A DNA stretch of 64,000 bases from Cetobacterium somerae (GCF_022430525.1 NZ_CP092521.1:62001-126000); one strand, 5' to 3'. Positions 36,604-44,503 are shown, counted from the stretch's first letter. Numbers and translations: made by a program. Notes: generated by a model from the letters alone, not told the origin.

Positions 36604-37080
36604 TAAGTTACCCTCATTAATAAGTGTTTATTTTTATCAAAATATTAGAAAATTAGAAAAATTACATTGTTTATAGTTGTTTATATTGTTATATATTGTT
36701 TATATTGTTATGTACAAAAAAAAATATAAAAAAAGCTTGTTTAAGCATTGATTTTATTATGAAAAGTAATGTTTTTATTACCACGTATTACTGGGGACTT
36801 GTTGCACGCATTAATGAGGGTGTTTACACGCATTAATGAGGGTACTTACACGTATTAGTGAGGGTACTTACACGTATTAGTGAGGGTTTTTTAAAATTTA
36901 AACGTATTACTGGGGGTAATTTATTCATTTATTATATTTGCACGCATTAGTGAGGTATATTTTATAAGAAAAAATGACTGTTTTTAAGAATAATTTATAT
37001 ATTTTTATAAGAAATTATGTTAAAATATATAAAAAATTGAATGATTTTCTAGATAACCCCCATTATTAAGTGTAAAAAAA
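36604..37080. other. Replication origin with iterons (oriV)
   Basis: Seven direct copies of a 17-bp iteron with consensus CACGYATTARTGAGGGT start at 36782, 36805, 36827, 36849, 36871, 36901 and 36941; the four best are exactly 22 bp apart. Two inverted copies flank the array, at 36610-36626 and 37056-37072, the latter just before the rep start. Between the first inverted copy and the array lies a very AT-rich stretch (36640-36730) with repeated TTGTTTATATTGTTAT, a likely unwinding element. This is the layout of an iteron-controlled plasmid origin. Confidence 0.85.
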
Positions 37081-37108
37081 TTTAGATTATTTTTAAGGAG
37101 ATAAATTA

Positions 37109-38887
37109 ATGAGTAAGTGGTATGAAGAGGAAGTTATAGATACACCAGAAACAGAGATAGTAGAAGAAAATATCTATGTAGATGAAGATTTTATTAAAAA
37201 TAAATCCTTAGTTCGTGTTGATATGAACGTTATACAATATCCACTTTTTTCTAAAAATACAAGAAGAAAAGTAAATCAAATTGTAAAATATTATTTTAAT
37301 AAAAATCGTGATACATATATAAATGTTACACCAAAAGCAGGAGATTATATACCTGGAGAATTAGAAGAAAAAGTTTTTATAGCCTTAATGAAAGTTATGA
37401 AAAATAAAGGTATGCCAAGAAGATTTATTGTAACAGCAGCAGAGCTAAAAAAAGAACTAAAGCTAACAACTAAAGATTATGTAAAAAGGATTAAAGAAAG
37501 TTTATCAAGATTAGCAACTTCTAACTATAACTTTAAAAATACAATGTATTCTTCTGTGAATAAATCAATCTTAACTCAAGATATTGAAACAACAATTCTA
37601 TCACTAAAAACAATTAGACTTGATGATAGAAAAAATAAAACTCTTAAAGATCAGATCAGTGATAACAGAATAAAAGAAGTTTATGAAATATCCGTATCAG
37701 ATCATTTTTACAATAATATAATGACAAAAGGTTATATGGTTTATAATTCTGATATTTTATTAGATATAGATACCAGTACGGCTCGTACAATTTATATGTT
37801 AATAGAAAAGCTTAGATATCATGAGCTTTACTTAAGAATAGACACACTTTTTTTAATAAAAAGAATTCCATTAAAGTTTAATCCTAAAAATCCACATAAT
37901 ACTATAAAAATTTTAGAAAATAATTTAAACGAATTAAAAATAAAAAATTTAATTAAAGAGTTTAATTTTGTAAAAGATAGTACTTGGGAAAAATCAGAGA
38001 TAGAGATACATTTTTATGAAGATTCAGCTGAAGAAAAACAAGAGAGATTTTTCGATGATTTTAATGATTTTAAAAATATTTCTACTCAATTAACAATATC
38101 TGCAACAGAGCACGATACATTAACTGAAAACGAAAAAGAACAATTGGAAAAAACAATTATAACTAAAGAGTTGATAGAAGAATTATTTAATAAGTTACCA
38201 AATATAGCTAAAAAATTGAAATCTATGCCAAAAACTATAGCAGATAGTATTGAAAAATATGGAGAAGAAAAAGTAAGAGGAACAATAGCTTATTTAAATA
38301 AGCAAAAAAAATTAACTAGTCCAAGAGCATTTTTCTTAAAAGCTTTAGAAAATGATTGGGCAGGAGATATTATTATAGAAAAAACTAAAAAAGAAAATTT
38401 ATCTCAAGAAAAAATTGAAATAAGAAAAGATGAAGTAATTGATGAAAAATTTCTTCAATTAGAAGCTTCTTTTGAGTTATTAACTCAAGAAGAAAAAGAT
38501 GAGATAGAAAAAAATGCATTTAAAAATTATATAAAAATATGTGGAATGAACACTAAAATACAGAAAATGGCTTTTAATGCTGGAAAAAAAAGAATAATTT
38601 TAAACTATTTAAATGAAATAGATTATTTTAATTGTAACTCTTCACCAGAATTAGAGGTAATAGAAATAGAAGAAAAAAATAAAAGCTATTCAGAGCCTTT
38701 AACTAAAGAATTTTTATCATTAGCAAAAGATTATATAAATAATGTGTTAATAATGCTAGAAGGAGATTTCTCTAAAGAGGAGTTACTAAGATTGAAAATG
38801 AGATTAACAAAGGAAGTATTAGCAGGGAATATTCAAACTATAGATGATGTTCAAAATAAAGTTGAGGAAATTTTATTAGGAAAATAA
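37109..38887 (+). CDS. Plasmid replication initiator
   Basis: The N-terminal 330 residues have the features of RepA/Rep_3-like initiators. There is an early QYPLFSKN motif, a helix-rich region and winged-helix-like segments (AAELKKELKLTTKDYVKRIKES; TLFLIKRIPLKF). The C-terminal 250 residues are a charged extension with LTSPRAFFLKALENDWA, seen in plasmid Rep proteins. It should bind the adjacent iterons and open the origin. The inverted iteron copy at 37056-37072 lies where Rep dimers could repress the gene. Followed by its own terminator. Confidence 0.8.
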   Translation: MSKWYEEEVIDTPETEIVEENIYVDEDFIKNKSLVRVDMNVIQYPLFSKNTRRKVNQIVKYYFNKNRDTYINVTPKAGDYIPGELEEKVFIALMKVMKNKGMPRRFIVTAAELKKELKLTTKDYVKRIKESLSRLATSNYNFKNTMYSSVNKSILTQDIETTILSLKTIRLDDRKNKTLKDQISDNRIKEVYEISVSDHFYNNIMTKGYMVYNSDILLDIDTSTARTIYMLIEKLRYHELYLRIDTLFLIKRIPLKFNPKNPHNTIKILENNLNELKIKNLIKEFNFVKDSTWEKSEIEIHFYEDSAEEKQERFFDDFNDFKNISTQLTISATEHDTLTENEKEQLEKTIITKELIEELFNKLPNIAKKLKSMPKTIADSIEKYGEEKVRGTIAYLNKQKKLTSPRAFFLKALENDWAGDIIIEKTKKENLSQEKIEIRKDEVIDEKFLQLEASFELLTQEEKDEIEKNAFKNYIKICGMNTKIQKMAFNAGKKRIILNYLNEIDYFNCNSSPELEVIEIEEKNKSYSEPLTKEFLSLAKDYINNVLIMLEGDFSKEELLRLKMRLTKEVLAGNIQTIDDVQNKVEEILLGK

Positions 38888-38912
38888 TTTAATAAGTAAT
38901 TTTAAGATAAAT

Positions 38913-38952
38913 AAAAAGCACTTTTTCATTAGTTGAAAAAAGTGCTTTTTTT
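38913..38952 (+). terminator. Terminator of rep
   Basis: AAAAAGCACTTTTTCA pairs with TTGAAAAAAGTGCTTTTT, followed by T-rich sequence. Confidence 0.85.
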
Positions 38953-39059
38953 ATAAAAAAAAGAGATTATCTTAAGATAAATCCCTTCTACTCGCGGACA
39001 AATTATAACATTAAAAATATTTAAAATCAATAAAAGTGAGAAAAAAATATTTTTTAGGC

Positions 39060-39088
39060 TTGACATAACACAATAAAAGAAGTATTAT
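39060..39088 (+). promoter_or_regulatory. Promoter of the partition operon
   Basis: TTGACA (39060-39065), 17-bp spacer, TATTAT (39083-39088). It is flanked by two copies of TTCTACTCGC at 38986-38995 and 39130-39139, and a 14-bp palindrome TTATCTTAAGATAA at 38967-38980. These are candidate operators for the ParA extension or its partner. Confidence 0.7.
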
Positions 39089-39183
39089 TTTATTAAAGTA
39101 AAATATAGAAAATTTTAATGTAAAGTCCTTTCTACTCGCAATAGAAAATTCATTAAATTTTTCTAAAATTTAGGAGGATAATA

Positions 39184-39315
39184 ATGAAAATAAACTATCG
39201 TGAAAATTTGATAACAGTAACATTAAATTTAAATGGAGCAAAGATATCTTTAGAAGGAAAAAATTCAGATGAAATTGAAAAAGCTCTTAAAAATTTAAAA
39301 TTATTGTTAAGTTAA
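39184..39315 (+). CDS. 43-residue protein before parA
   Basis: A small frame with a strong GGAGG ribosome site, ending 10 bp before parA with the same promoter. The product (MKINYRENLITVTLNL start) has alternating beta and a terminal helix; no family recognised. Position suggests a partition or regulatory accessory. Confidence 0.5.
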   Translation: MKINYRENLITVTLNLNGAKISLEGKNSDEIEKALKNLKLLLS

Positions 39316-39325
39316 GGAGTTAAGA

Positions 39326-40417
39326 ATGATAAAAAAATTATCGTTTTCATATAAAAAAGATGGAAGATTAAATGGGTGTAGATTAAATTTATCTAAAGAC
39401 ATTTTAAATTTTTTATCTATAACTGAGGAAAACAATAACATTATTTTTGAATATAAAAATGATGAAATTATTTTAAAATATGGAAAAACTTTAGTAGAGC
39501 AAGAGCAAAAAACGGAAAATGGAAAAATTCTTTTATTAATAAAAAATTATAAAGTTAAATTTGATAAAGTAGGAAAATATAAGTCACCAAAATTAGTAAT
39601 TCCGTTGCCTATTATAAATAGTTTAGGCTTAACGGAAGAGAAAAAAGATGTTGTAATTACACTATTAGATGACGCTGTGAGTATAAAGCCAAATGTGGAG
39701 GGAAAAGTGGATAGAAAAGGAAAAGTATATACAATAAAAGTTAATAAAGGTGGAGTAGGAAAAACTTTTTTAACAGTTCAATTATCAGTTGGACTATCAT
39801 TAATTGGGAAAAAAGTATTAATTTTAACATCAGATTCTCAAAATAATGTGTTAGACTATACAGCTCCACAAGAACATAAACCTATTTTTGATAGTGGTTT
39901 AAAAGCTTTTGTAAAAGGTGAAGATGGAGATATTGTAAGAATAAGAGAAAATGTTGATTTTATTCCACTTGAGGATTCTAAATTTTCTACAACATTTTTA
40001 AATAATCTTCCTAAATTTATAGAAAAAATGAAGACAGAATATGATTTTGTTTTAATTGACAGTATTCCAACTATGAAATTGGATACAATATTTGTAGAGT
40101 GTTCAGATAAAGTTATTATTCCTTGTTTCTGCGATAGAGTTACAGTTGAAGGAGTTATAAATGTAGTAGAAGAAGCTGGTATTGATAAGATATTTTCGAT
40201 AATAGTTAATAAATATAGGAATACAACAAATCAAAATAAATATTTAGATGATTTAAAAAATGTTTTAGGACAAACAACAATACTTCTTCCTGAGCCAATA
40301 AAAGAGTTATCGCAAATTGAGACTCTTTTAGAAAAAGGAAAAAGTATTTGGGAAACAAATTCAAAAGGATTACAAGAAGTTCAGGATAGTTTAATAGAAG
40401 TTATAAAAGGGATGTAA
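39326..40417 (+). CDS. parA: ParA-family partition ATPase with tandem AbrB-like N-terminal domains
   Basis: Segregates the replicon by ATP-dependent patterning on the nucleoid. The deviant Walker A box KGGVGKT is at 141-147, with FVLIDSIPT as the Walker B region. The first 125 residues are unusual. Residues 8-52 and 74-122 each read like an AbrB/MazE swapped-hairpin domain (RLNLSKDILNFLSI, IIFEYKNDEIIL; LVIPLPIINSLGL, VVITLLDDAVSI). Type Ia ParA proteins instead carry a helix-turn-helix there. Followed by a palindrome and the partner gene. Confidence 0.85.
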   Translation: MIKKLSFSYKKDGRLNGCRLNLSKDILNFLSITEENNNIIFEYKNDEIILKYGKTLVEQEQKTENGKILLLIKNYKVKFDKVGKYKSPKLVIPLPIINSLGLTEEKKDVVITLLDDAVSIKPNVEGKVDRKGKVYTIKVNKGGVGKTFLTVQLSVGLSLIGKKVLILTSDSQNNVLDYTAPQEHKPIFDSGLKAFVKGEDGDIVRIRENVDFIPLEDSKFSTTFLNNLPKFIEKMKTEYDFVLIDSIPTMKLDTIFVECSDKVIIPCFCDRVTVEGVINVVEEAGIDKIFSIIVNKYRNTTNQNKYLDDLKNVLGQTTILLPEPIKELSQIETLLEKGKSIWETNSKGLQEVQDSLIEVIKGM

Positions 40418-40429
40418 CACATGTGTTAC
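40414..40429. repeat. 16-bp palindrome, second copy (parS-like), with extra half site
   Basis: GTAACACATGTGTTAC overlaps the parA stop codon, and a further half site TGTGTTAC is at 40442-40449. The same full palindrome is at 31624-31639. Candidate centromere or partition operator. Confidence 0.6.
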
Positions 40430-40501
40430 AAGAATAAAATTTGTGTTACAGTGTTATATTAAAAATTAAGTTTGCTTAAATTATACAATGAGGGGTGTTC
40501 A

Positions 40502-41134
40502 ATGGGAGCAATAGATAGATTGAGAAGAGCTACTGAAGGAGCTAGCAAAGAAGTCATTGAAAAAGAGAAGAGAAGTGAAGCACTAGAAATAATAAAAAAT
40601 GTAGCTAAAATAGAATTTTGTGAAACTAAAGAGGAAAATGAGTTTTTAGAAGTAAAAACTAAAGAGATTTTAAATTTACAAGCTAATGCTTCAATTCAAC
40701 TTGGAAAGATTTTTAAAGAAGTTTCAGAAAAAATACAAGAGGAGATGACATATTGTCAATGGTTAGAATTAGTTGGTTTTAATAGAATGACAGCTTTGAG
40801 ACATAGAAGAAGATTTGAACTATTTGAGAATACTAGTACTGACACGGCAAAAGAAATTGTAGGATCTTTAACTTTCAGAGAGATAGAAAAAATTTATAAA
40901 AATTTAGAAGAAAATTTAACATATTTAAACACATCAAATAGTGTGATTGAGTTTAAAATGTTTTTAAAAGCAGAAAATTCAATTAAGAGTGAAGAGATTA
41001 GAAAAGAGATTGGAGTAAATATAAATTTTGAGATTTTTAATAATATAAAAGAAAAAATTCAGTATGTTGATGATAAAAGAAAAGAAGAGATAGAAAAATT
41101 ATTATTAAAAATAGAAAAATTATTAAAAGGTTAA
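40502..41134 (+). CDS. Putative ParB-like centromere-binding partner
   Basis: 210 residues from the ATG at 40502, preceded by GAGGGG. It has no canonical ParB/Spo0J motifs. Residues about 60-110 (LGKIFKEVSEKIQEEMTYCQWLELVGFNRMTALRHRRRFELF) form a helical region like the DUF3102-type DNA-associated proteins of plasmids and phages. The C-terminal half is coiled coil. Given its place behind parA and the palindrome between them, it is the likely DNA-binding partner. Confidence 0.6.
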   Translation: MGAIDRLRRATEGASKEVIEKEKRSEALEIIKNVAKIEFCETKEENEFLEVKTKEILNLQANASIQLGKIFKEVSEKIQEEMTYCQWLELVGFNRMTALRHRRRFELFENTSTDTAKEIVGSLTFREIEKIYKNLEENLTYLNTSNSVIEFKMFLKAENSIKSEEIRKEIGVNINFEIFNNIKEKIQYVDDKRKEEIEKLLLKIEKLLKG

Positions 41135-41193
41135 AAATTTAGATGTTTATATATTAATTTTTAAAATCAAGAAAAATAATTAAAATATAATTG

Positions 41194-41240
41194 AAAAGAC
41201 CACAGATTAAGAGCTTTTTTAATCTGCGGTCTTTATTTTT
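41194..41240. terminator. Bidirectional terminator
   Basis: AAAGACCACAGATTAA pairs with TTAATCTGCGGTCTTT (41195-41234). It serves the partition operon and the convergent YwbE gene. Confidence 0.85.
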
Positions 41241-41436
41241 AAATAGTTTTGATTTGTTGGATTCTACCAACAGTTCCATCTTGAAGTCTAACTTTTATTC
41301 CGTGAGGGTGTGTGCTCGAGTTTGTAAGAATATCTTTAACAACTCCTTCAGTAAGTTTTCCAGTTCGTTGGTCTTCTTTTTTTACTATCATAACTCTTAA
41401 TCCTGCTTTAATATCTTTTCTATTTTTTCCTGTCAT
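41239..41436 (-). CDS. ywbE: YwbE family protein (DUF2196)
   Basis: 65 residues from the ATG at 41436. The sequence (RKDIKAGLRVMIVKKEDQRTGKLTEGVVKDILT, followed by HPHGIKVRLQDGTVGRIQ) is characteristic of the small YwbE proteins, predicted KOW/SH3-like beta barrels of unknown function. AGGAG lies before the start. Confidence 0.85.
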   Translation of the reverse strand: MTGKNRKDIKAGLRVMIVKKEDQRTGKLTEGVVKDILTNSSTHPHGIKVRLQDGTVGRIQQIKTI

Positions 41437-41530
41437 ATTATTCTCCTTAAAAATAATTAAATTCTTATGTATATTATATATCAAGAAACAGAAAAATAAA
41501 TAAAATATTTAAATTAAATAAAAAATATAG

Positions 41531-41559
41531 TTGACTTTTTTTAAAAAATACGGTATAAT
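41531..41559 (+). promoter_or_regulatory. Promoter of the tRNA operon
   Basis: TTGACT (41531-41536), 17-bp spacer, TATAAT (41554-41559), about 40 bp before tRNA-Leu. Confidence 0.8.
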
Positions 41560-41599
41560 AATTTTGTTCGTGAGAGAAATGTAAGTTTCTAACTAGGAC

Positions 41600-41687
41600 G
41601 CCTGGGTGGCGGAATAGGTAGACGCACAGGACTTAAAATCCTGAGCTATCTGATAGCGTGCCGGTTCGATTCCGGCCCCAGGCACCA
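41600..41687 (+). tRNA. tRNA-Leu (UAA)
   Basis: Cloverleaf with acceptor GCCTGGG/CCCAGGC, a long variable arm typical of Leu, anticodon loop CTTAAAA (anticodon TAA) and an encoded CCA. Confidence 0.95.
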
Positions 41688-41699
41688 TTAATGTAATAT

Positions 41700-41775
41700 C
41701 GCGGGATAGAGCAGTTGGCAGCTCGTCGGGCTCATAACCCGAAGGTCGTTGGTTCGAGTCCAGCTCCCGCCACCA
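41700..41775 (+). tRNA. Initiator tRNA-fMet (CAU)
   Basis: The anticodon stem has three consecutive G:C pairs (CGGGCTCATAACCCG) and the first acceptor pair is a C/C mismatch, both hallmarks of an initiator. CCA is encoded. Confidence 0.93.
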
Positions 41776-41803
41776 AAAATTAAATAAAAAACTAACAAGA
41801 TAT

Positions 41804-41879
41804 GCGTCATTAGCTCAGATGGTAGAGCACACGACTTTTAATCGTGTTGTCACTGGTTCGAGCCCAGTATGACGCACCA
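41804..41879 (+). tRNA. tRNA-Lys (UUU)
   Basis: Acceptor GCGTCAT/ATGACGC, anticodon stem CACGA/TCGTG with loop CTTTTAA (anticodon TTT), encoded CCA. Confidence 0.95.
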
Positions 41880-41885
41880 TCACCT

Positions 41886-41960
41886 GCCCCGTTCGTTCAG
41901 TGGTAAGGACAATAGATTTTCACTCTATAAACAGGGGTTCGATTCCCCTACGGGGTACCA
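41886..41960 (+). tRNA. tRNA-Glu (UUC)
   Basis: Acceptor GCCCCGT/ACGGGGT, anticodon stem ATAGA/TCTAT with loop TTTTCAC (anticodon TTC), encoded CCA. Confidence 0.95.
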
Positions 41961-41971
41961 ATACGAACTTT

Positions 41972-42000
41972 GAAAGATGTAGAAATACATCTTTTTTTTA
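41972..42000 (+). terminator. Terminator of the tRNA operon
   Basis: AAAGATGTA pairs with TACATCTTT, followed by a T-run. Confidence 0.85.
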
Positions 42001-42007
42001 TAAAATT

Positions 42008-42060
42008 AAAAAGATGAAGTACGCATATATTTATTGCATACTTCATCTTTCTTTATTTTT
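42008..42060. terminator. Bidirectional terminator
   Basis: AAGATGAAGTACGCA pairs with TTGCATACTTCATCTT, followed by T-rich sequence; it overlaps the end of the minus-strand PEBP gene. Confidence 0.75.
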
Positions 42061-42604
42061 TATATTTAGCGTTTAATGTAACTTTATCTAGAATATGATC
42101 ATTCATCTTAGCATAAAGTTCATTTAAATAAAATCCAGGTTGTAAATTGATCTCTTTGTCTAGAGCGTAGATAGTAATGTTATAAGTATGATCTGTATCT
42201 GGTGGTGCAGGACCTCCAAAATGTGAGGCATCACTTTTATTTAATCCTCCTATAGAAGAGATCCAGCTATTAACACCTTGAATTATCTCTTTATTTTCTA
42301 AGCTAGCATTTTCTTGAAGTTTAGTAGTTGTTTTAGGAATAATTGCAATCCAATGTATCCAAGAAAATCCTGTAACAGGAATAGCATCAAAATCTTCCAT
42401 AACTAAAGCATAACTTTTAGTATTTTTAGGAGCATTTTTCCATTCTAAAGGAAAAGATAAACTAGGCATACCATTTAGATTTTGAGCTCCATGTTTACCA
42501 TATTTTTCTTTTATATATCCATTTTCTATACCATTGCTTTCTAAAGTAAATCCAAAAGCTGAAATAGATAAAGCACTTAATGTTAATAAAATATTTTTTT
42601 TCAT
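42053..42604 (-). CDS. Exported YbhB/YbcL-type PEBP family protein
   Basis: Raf-kinase-inhibitor-like phosphatidylethanolamine-binding fold. A signal peptide covers residues 1-18. Landmarks are PSLSFPLEWKNAPKNTKSYALVMEDFD, then FSWIHWIAIIP, then HFGGPAPPDTDHTYNITIYALD, the bacterial PEBP ligand-pocket motifs. Bacterial members bind small anions or lipids; the role is mostly unknown. It is 43 bp from the HxlR gene on the same strand and may be co-regulated. Confidence 0.9.
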   Translation of the reverse strand: MKKNILLTLSALSISAFGFTLESNGIENGYIKEKYGKHGAQNLNGMPSLSFPLEWKNAPKNTKSYALVMEDFDAIPVTGFSWIHWIAIIPKTTTKLQENASLENKEIIQGVNSWISSIGGLNKSDASHFGGPAPPDTDHTYNITIYALDKEINLQPGFYLNELYAKMNDHILDKVTLNAKYKK

Positions 42605-42647
42605 AATAGATTCCTCCTAAGTTTTAATTCAACTTAAGAATAACACA

Positions 42648-42980
42648 CTATTTATCATCTGTTAATAACTCACTTTTTTGTAAGTATTTAATTCCTAACT
42701 CTTGAAATTTTGCAAAAGTAGGAATTAGCTCTTTTCCAAACTCAGTTAATCTATATTCAGTATGTTTTGGATAAACATTATATTCAATTTTTTCTAAAAG
42801 TCCATTTTCAATCATATCATTTAAATGTTGGATCAACATTTTTTCATTACAACCAATAATATCTTTTTTTAAATCAGTTAGACGTTGATTTCCTAAACGC
42901 ATTCTCCATAAAATAATAGGGGTCCATTTTCCTCTTAAGATAAAGAAAACAGCTTCTAAAGGACAAGTTATTTCTCTCAT
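42648..42980 (-). CDS. HxlR-family transcriptional regulator
   Basis: A 110-residue winged helix protein. CPLEAVFFILRGKWTPIILWRM (Cys6 at the front, as in redox-sensing members such as YodB), LTDLKKDIIGCNEKMLIQHLNDM and YRLTEFGKEL are typical landmarks. Neighbours encode thiol and flavin proteins, so sensing of thiol-reactive or oxidising compounds is likely. Three GTAAC half sites upstream of the peroxiredoxin-like gene (43406-43428) are candidate operators. Confidence 0.88.
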   Translation of the reverse strand: MREITCPLEAVFFILRGKWTPIILWRMRLGNQRLTDLKKDIIGCNEKMLIQHLNDMIENGLLEKIEYNVYPKHTEYRLTEFGKELIPTFAKFQELGIKYLQKSELLTDDK

Positions 42981-43013
42981 TTATTCACCTTTTGATTTGA
43001 AATTATTTTTACT

Positions 43014-43328
43014 TTATTTGGTATTTTCAAGAGCAGCTTTTAAAGCCTTTTTAAAAACATCAGATGTATATGTGGCTCCAGCAACTGAATCTATATCTGC
43101 TGAATTTTTAATTTTTGCTTCTTCTATTAATTTAGGAAGTACTTTTTTCGAAATACTTTTCTTTGTATTATCTTCTAAAAGTTCAATATTTTTAATTTTA
43201 CCATTTGAATCTTTTTCTAGTTTTAATTTAATTTCGTATCCATATTTATCATCTTTACCAACTCCAATAGATTCACTACTAAAAGTTACAGTTGAAATTA
43301 AAAAACTAAAGATTAATATTTTTTTCAT
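43014..43328 (-). CDS. Exported FMN-binding domain protein
   Basis: 104 residues with a signal peptide at 1-17. The rest is a minimal FMN_bind domain, including the DSVAGATYTS motif whose threonine is normally flavinylated by ApbE. A single-domain extracytoplasmic flavin carrier, probably part of an electron-transfer route at the membrane. It is upstream of hxlR on the same strand, divergent from the peroxiredoxin-like gene. Confidence 0.88.
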   Translation of the reverse strand: MKKILIFSFLISTVTFSSESIGVGKDDKYGYEIKLKLEKDSNGKIKNIELLEDNTKKSISKKVLPKLIEEAKIKNSADIDSVAGATYTSDVFKKALKAALENTK

Positions 43329-43403
43329 AATAAATACCCCTTTTAAACATGATTATCTTTTAGAATATCATAAAGCTACATAATTTGTAAACTAATTACT
43401 TCT

Positions 43404-43430
43404 AGGTAACTGGTAACAAAATAGTAACTA
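43404..43430. promoter_or_regulatory. Three GTAAC half sites, candidate HxlR operator
   Basis: GTAAC occurs at 43406-43410, 43413-43417 and 43424-43428, in the divergent region between the FMN-binding and peroxiredoxin-like genes. Confidence 0.35.
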
Positions 43431-43503
43431 ATTGTTTTTATACTTATCTTATATTATTCTTAAAGTATAAGAAAGTCCAATTAAAAATTTAGAGAGGTGA
43501 TTA

Positions 43504-44145
43504 ATGGTGAATGTTCTTGAAAAAAAATTATCAGAAAGAAGAGAGTCAGCTAAAAATAGGATAAGTCCAGAAATATTATCTAAAATGTTAGAAGCTACTC
43601 AAAGTTTAAAAAATAGTGAATTAGAAAAAGAGGCATTTAATATTGGAGATAAAATAGAAGATATGATTTTATTAAATAATTTAGGAGACAAAGTGTCTAT
43701 AATGGAAGTTTTAGGAAAACAACCAGCAATTATAAGTTTTTATAGAGGAACTTGGTGTCCATATTGTAATTTAGAATTATCTACATACAATAAGTTATTA
43801 AAGGATAAAAATAAAATTAAAATGATAGCAATCTCTCCAGAAAGACCAGAGAGTTCTATTAATGTTGAAAATCTCAACTTTGAAGTTCTTTCAGATATTG
43901 ATAATAAGTTTGCTAAAAAATTAAATCTGACATTTGATATAACTGAAACAATTGAAAGTATCTATGATGGATTTGGAATTAACTTAGAAAAATCTCAAGG
44001 CAAGAAAAGTAGAATTCTTCCAATTCCTGCAACTTATATAGTAGATTCATCAGGAGTTATTGTGTATGCCTATATAGATGCTGATTATACAAAAAGGGCA
44101 GAACCAAAAGATGTTATAGATAAGTATTTAGAACTTATAAAATAA
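43504..44145 (+). CDS. Peroxiredoxin-like (AhpC/TSA, redoxin) protein
   Basis: Thioredoxin fold with SFYRGTWCPYCNLEL, giving a CxxC at C85 and C88, and the later IPATYIVDSSG cis-proline segment. The first 45 residues form a helical N-terminal extension. Likely a thiol peroxidase or disulfide reductase in the cytoplasm. AGAGGTG precedes the ATG at 43504; a GTG three bases later is possible. The glutaredoxin-like gene follows 37 bp downstream and probably supplies reducing power. Confidence 0.88.
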   Translation: MVNVLEKKLSERRESAKNRISPEILSKMLEATQSLKNSELEKEAFNIGDKIEDMILLNNLGDKVSIMEVLGKQPAIISFYRGTWCPYCNLELSTYNKLLKDKNKIKMIAISPERPESSINVENLNFEVLSDIDNKFAKKLNLTFDITETIESIYDGFGINLEKSQGKKSRILPIPATYIVDSSGVIVYAYIDADYTKRAEPKDVIDKYLELIK

Positions 44146-44182
44146 AAATTTAATGTCATACAGTGACGATGGAGGAAAAATT

Positions 44183-44437
44183 ATGAAAATTATATTATTC
44201 ACATTACCAACTTGTAAGTATTGTATACCGGCTAAAGAATTATTAAAGGATAGAAAAGATATCAAAATCATTGATTTAGAGTCTCACGAGGAATTAGCTA
44301 TAAAATATGGAATTAGATCTGTTCCAACTTTAATAGAAGAAAGATGTAATGAATTTAAGTCATATGTAGGATTAGATCAAATTCAAGAGTTTATTAAGAA
44401 AAATACTTGTTCTAAACCATGTTGTAAAGATAATTAA
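44183..44437 (+). CDS. Glutaredoxin/thioredoxin-like small protein
   Basis: 84 residues from the ATG at 44183, which follows GGAGG. The active site is TLPTCKYCIPAKELL (CxxC) and the cis-proline loop IRSVPTLIEE. The C-terminal tail has further cysteines (TCSKPCCKDN), unusual for the family and a possible metal-binding site. Co-transcribed with the peroxiredoxin-like gene; a terminator follows. Confidence 0.88.
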   Translation: MKIILFTLPTCKYCIPAKELLKDRKDIKIIDLESHEELAIKYGIRSVPTLIEERCNEFKSYVGLDQIQEFIKKNTCSKPCCKDN

Positions 44438-44454
44438 TTTAATGTAAATATATT

Positions 44455-44484
44455 AGAGAGGAATTAAAATCCTCTCTATTTTAT
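44455..44484 (+). terminator. Terminator of the redox operon
   Basis: AGAGAGGA (44455-44462) pairs with TCCTCTCT (44470-44477), followed by ATTTTATT. Confidence 0.8.
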
Positions 44485-44503
44485 TAGTTGAAAATTAAGT
44501 AAA

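Noticed and set aside
36782-36956. CRISPR-like regularly spaced repeats
   Set aside because: Repeat units are 17 bp with only 5 bp between the best four, and inverted copies flank the set. They lie before a Rep gene, so they are iterons; no cas genes are present.
41600-41960. tRNA gene as integration site
   Set aside because: No integrase gene and no direct repeat of a tRNA 3' end was seen near the tRNA cluster.
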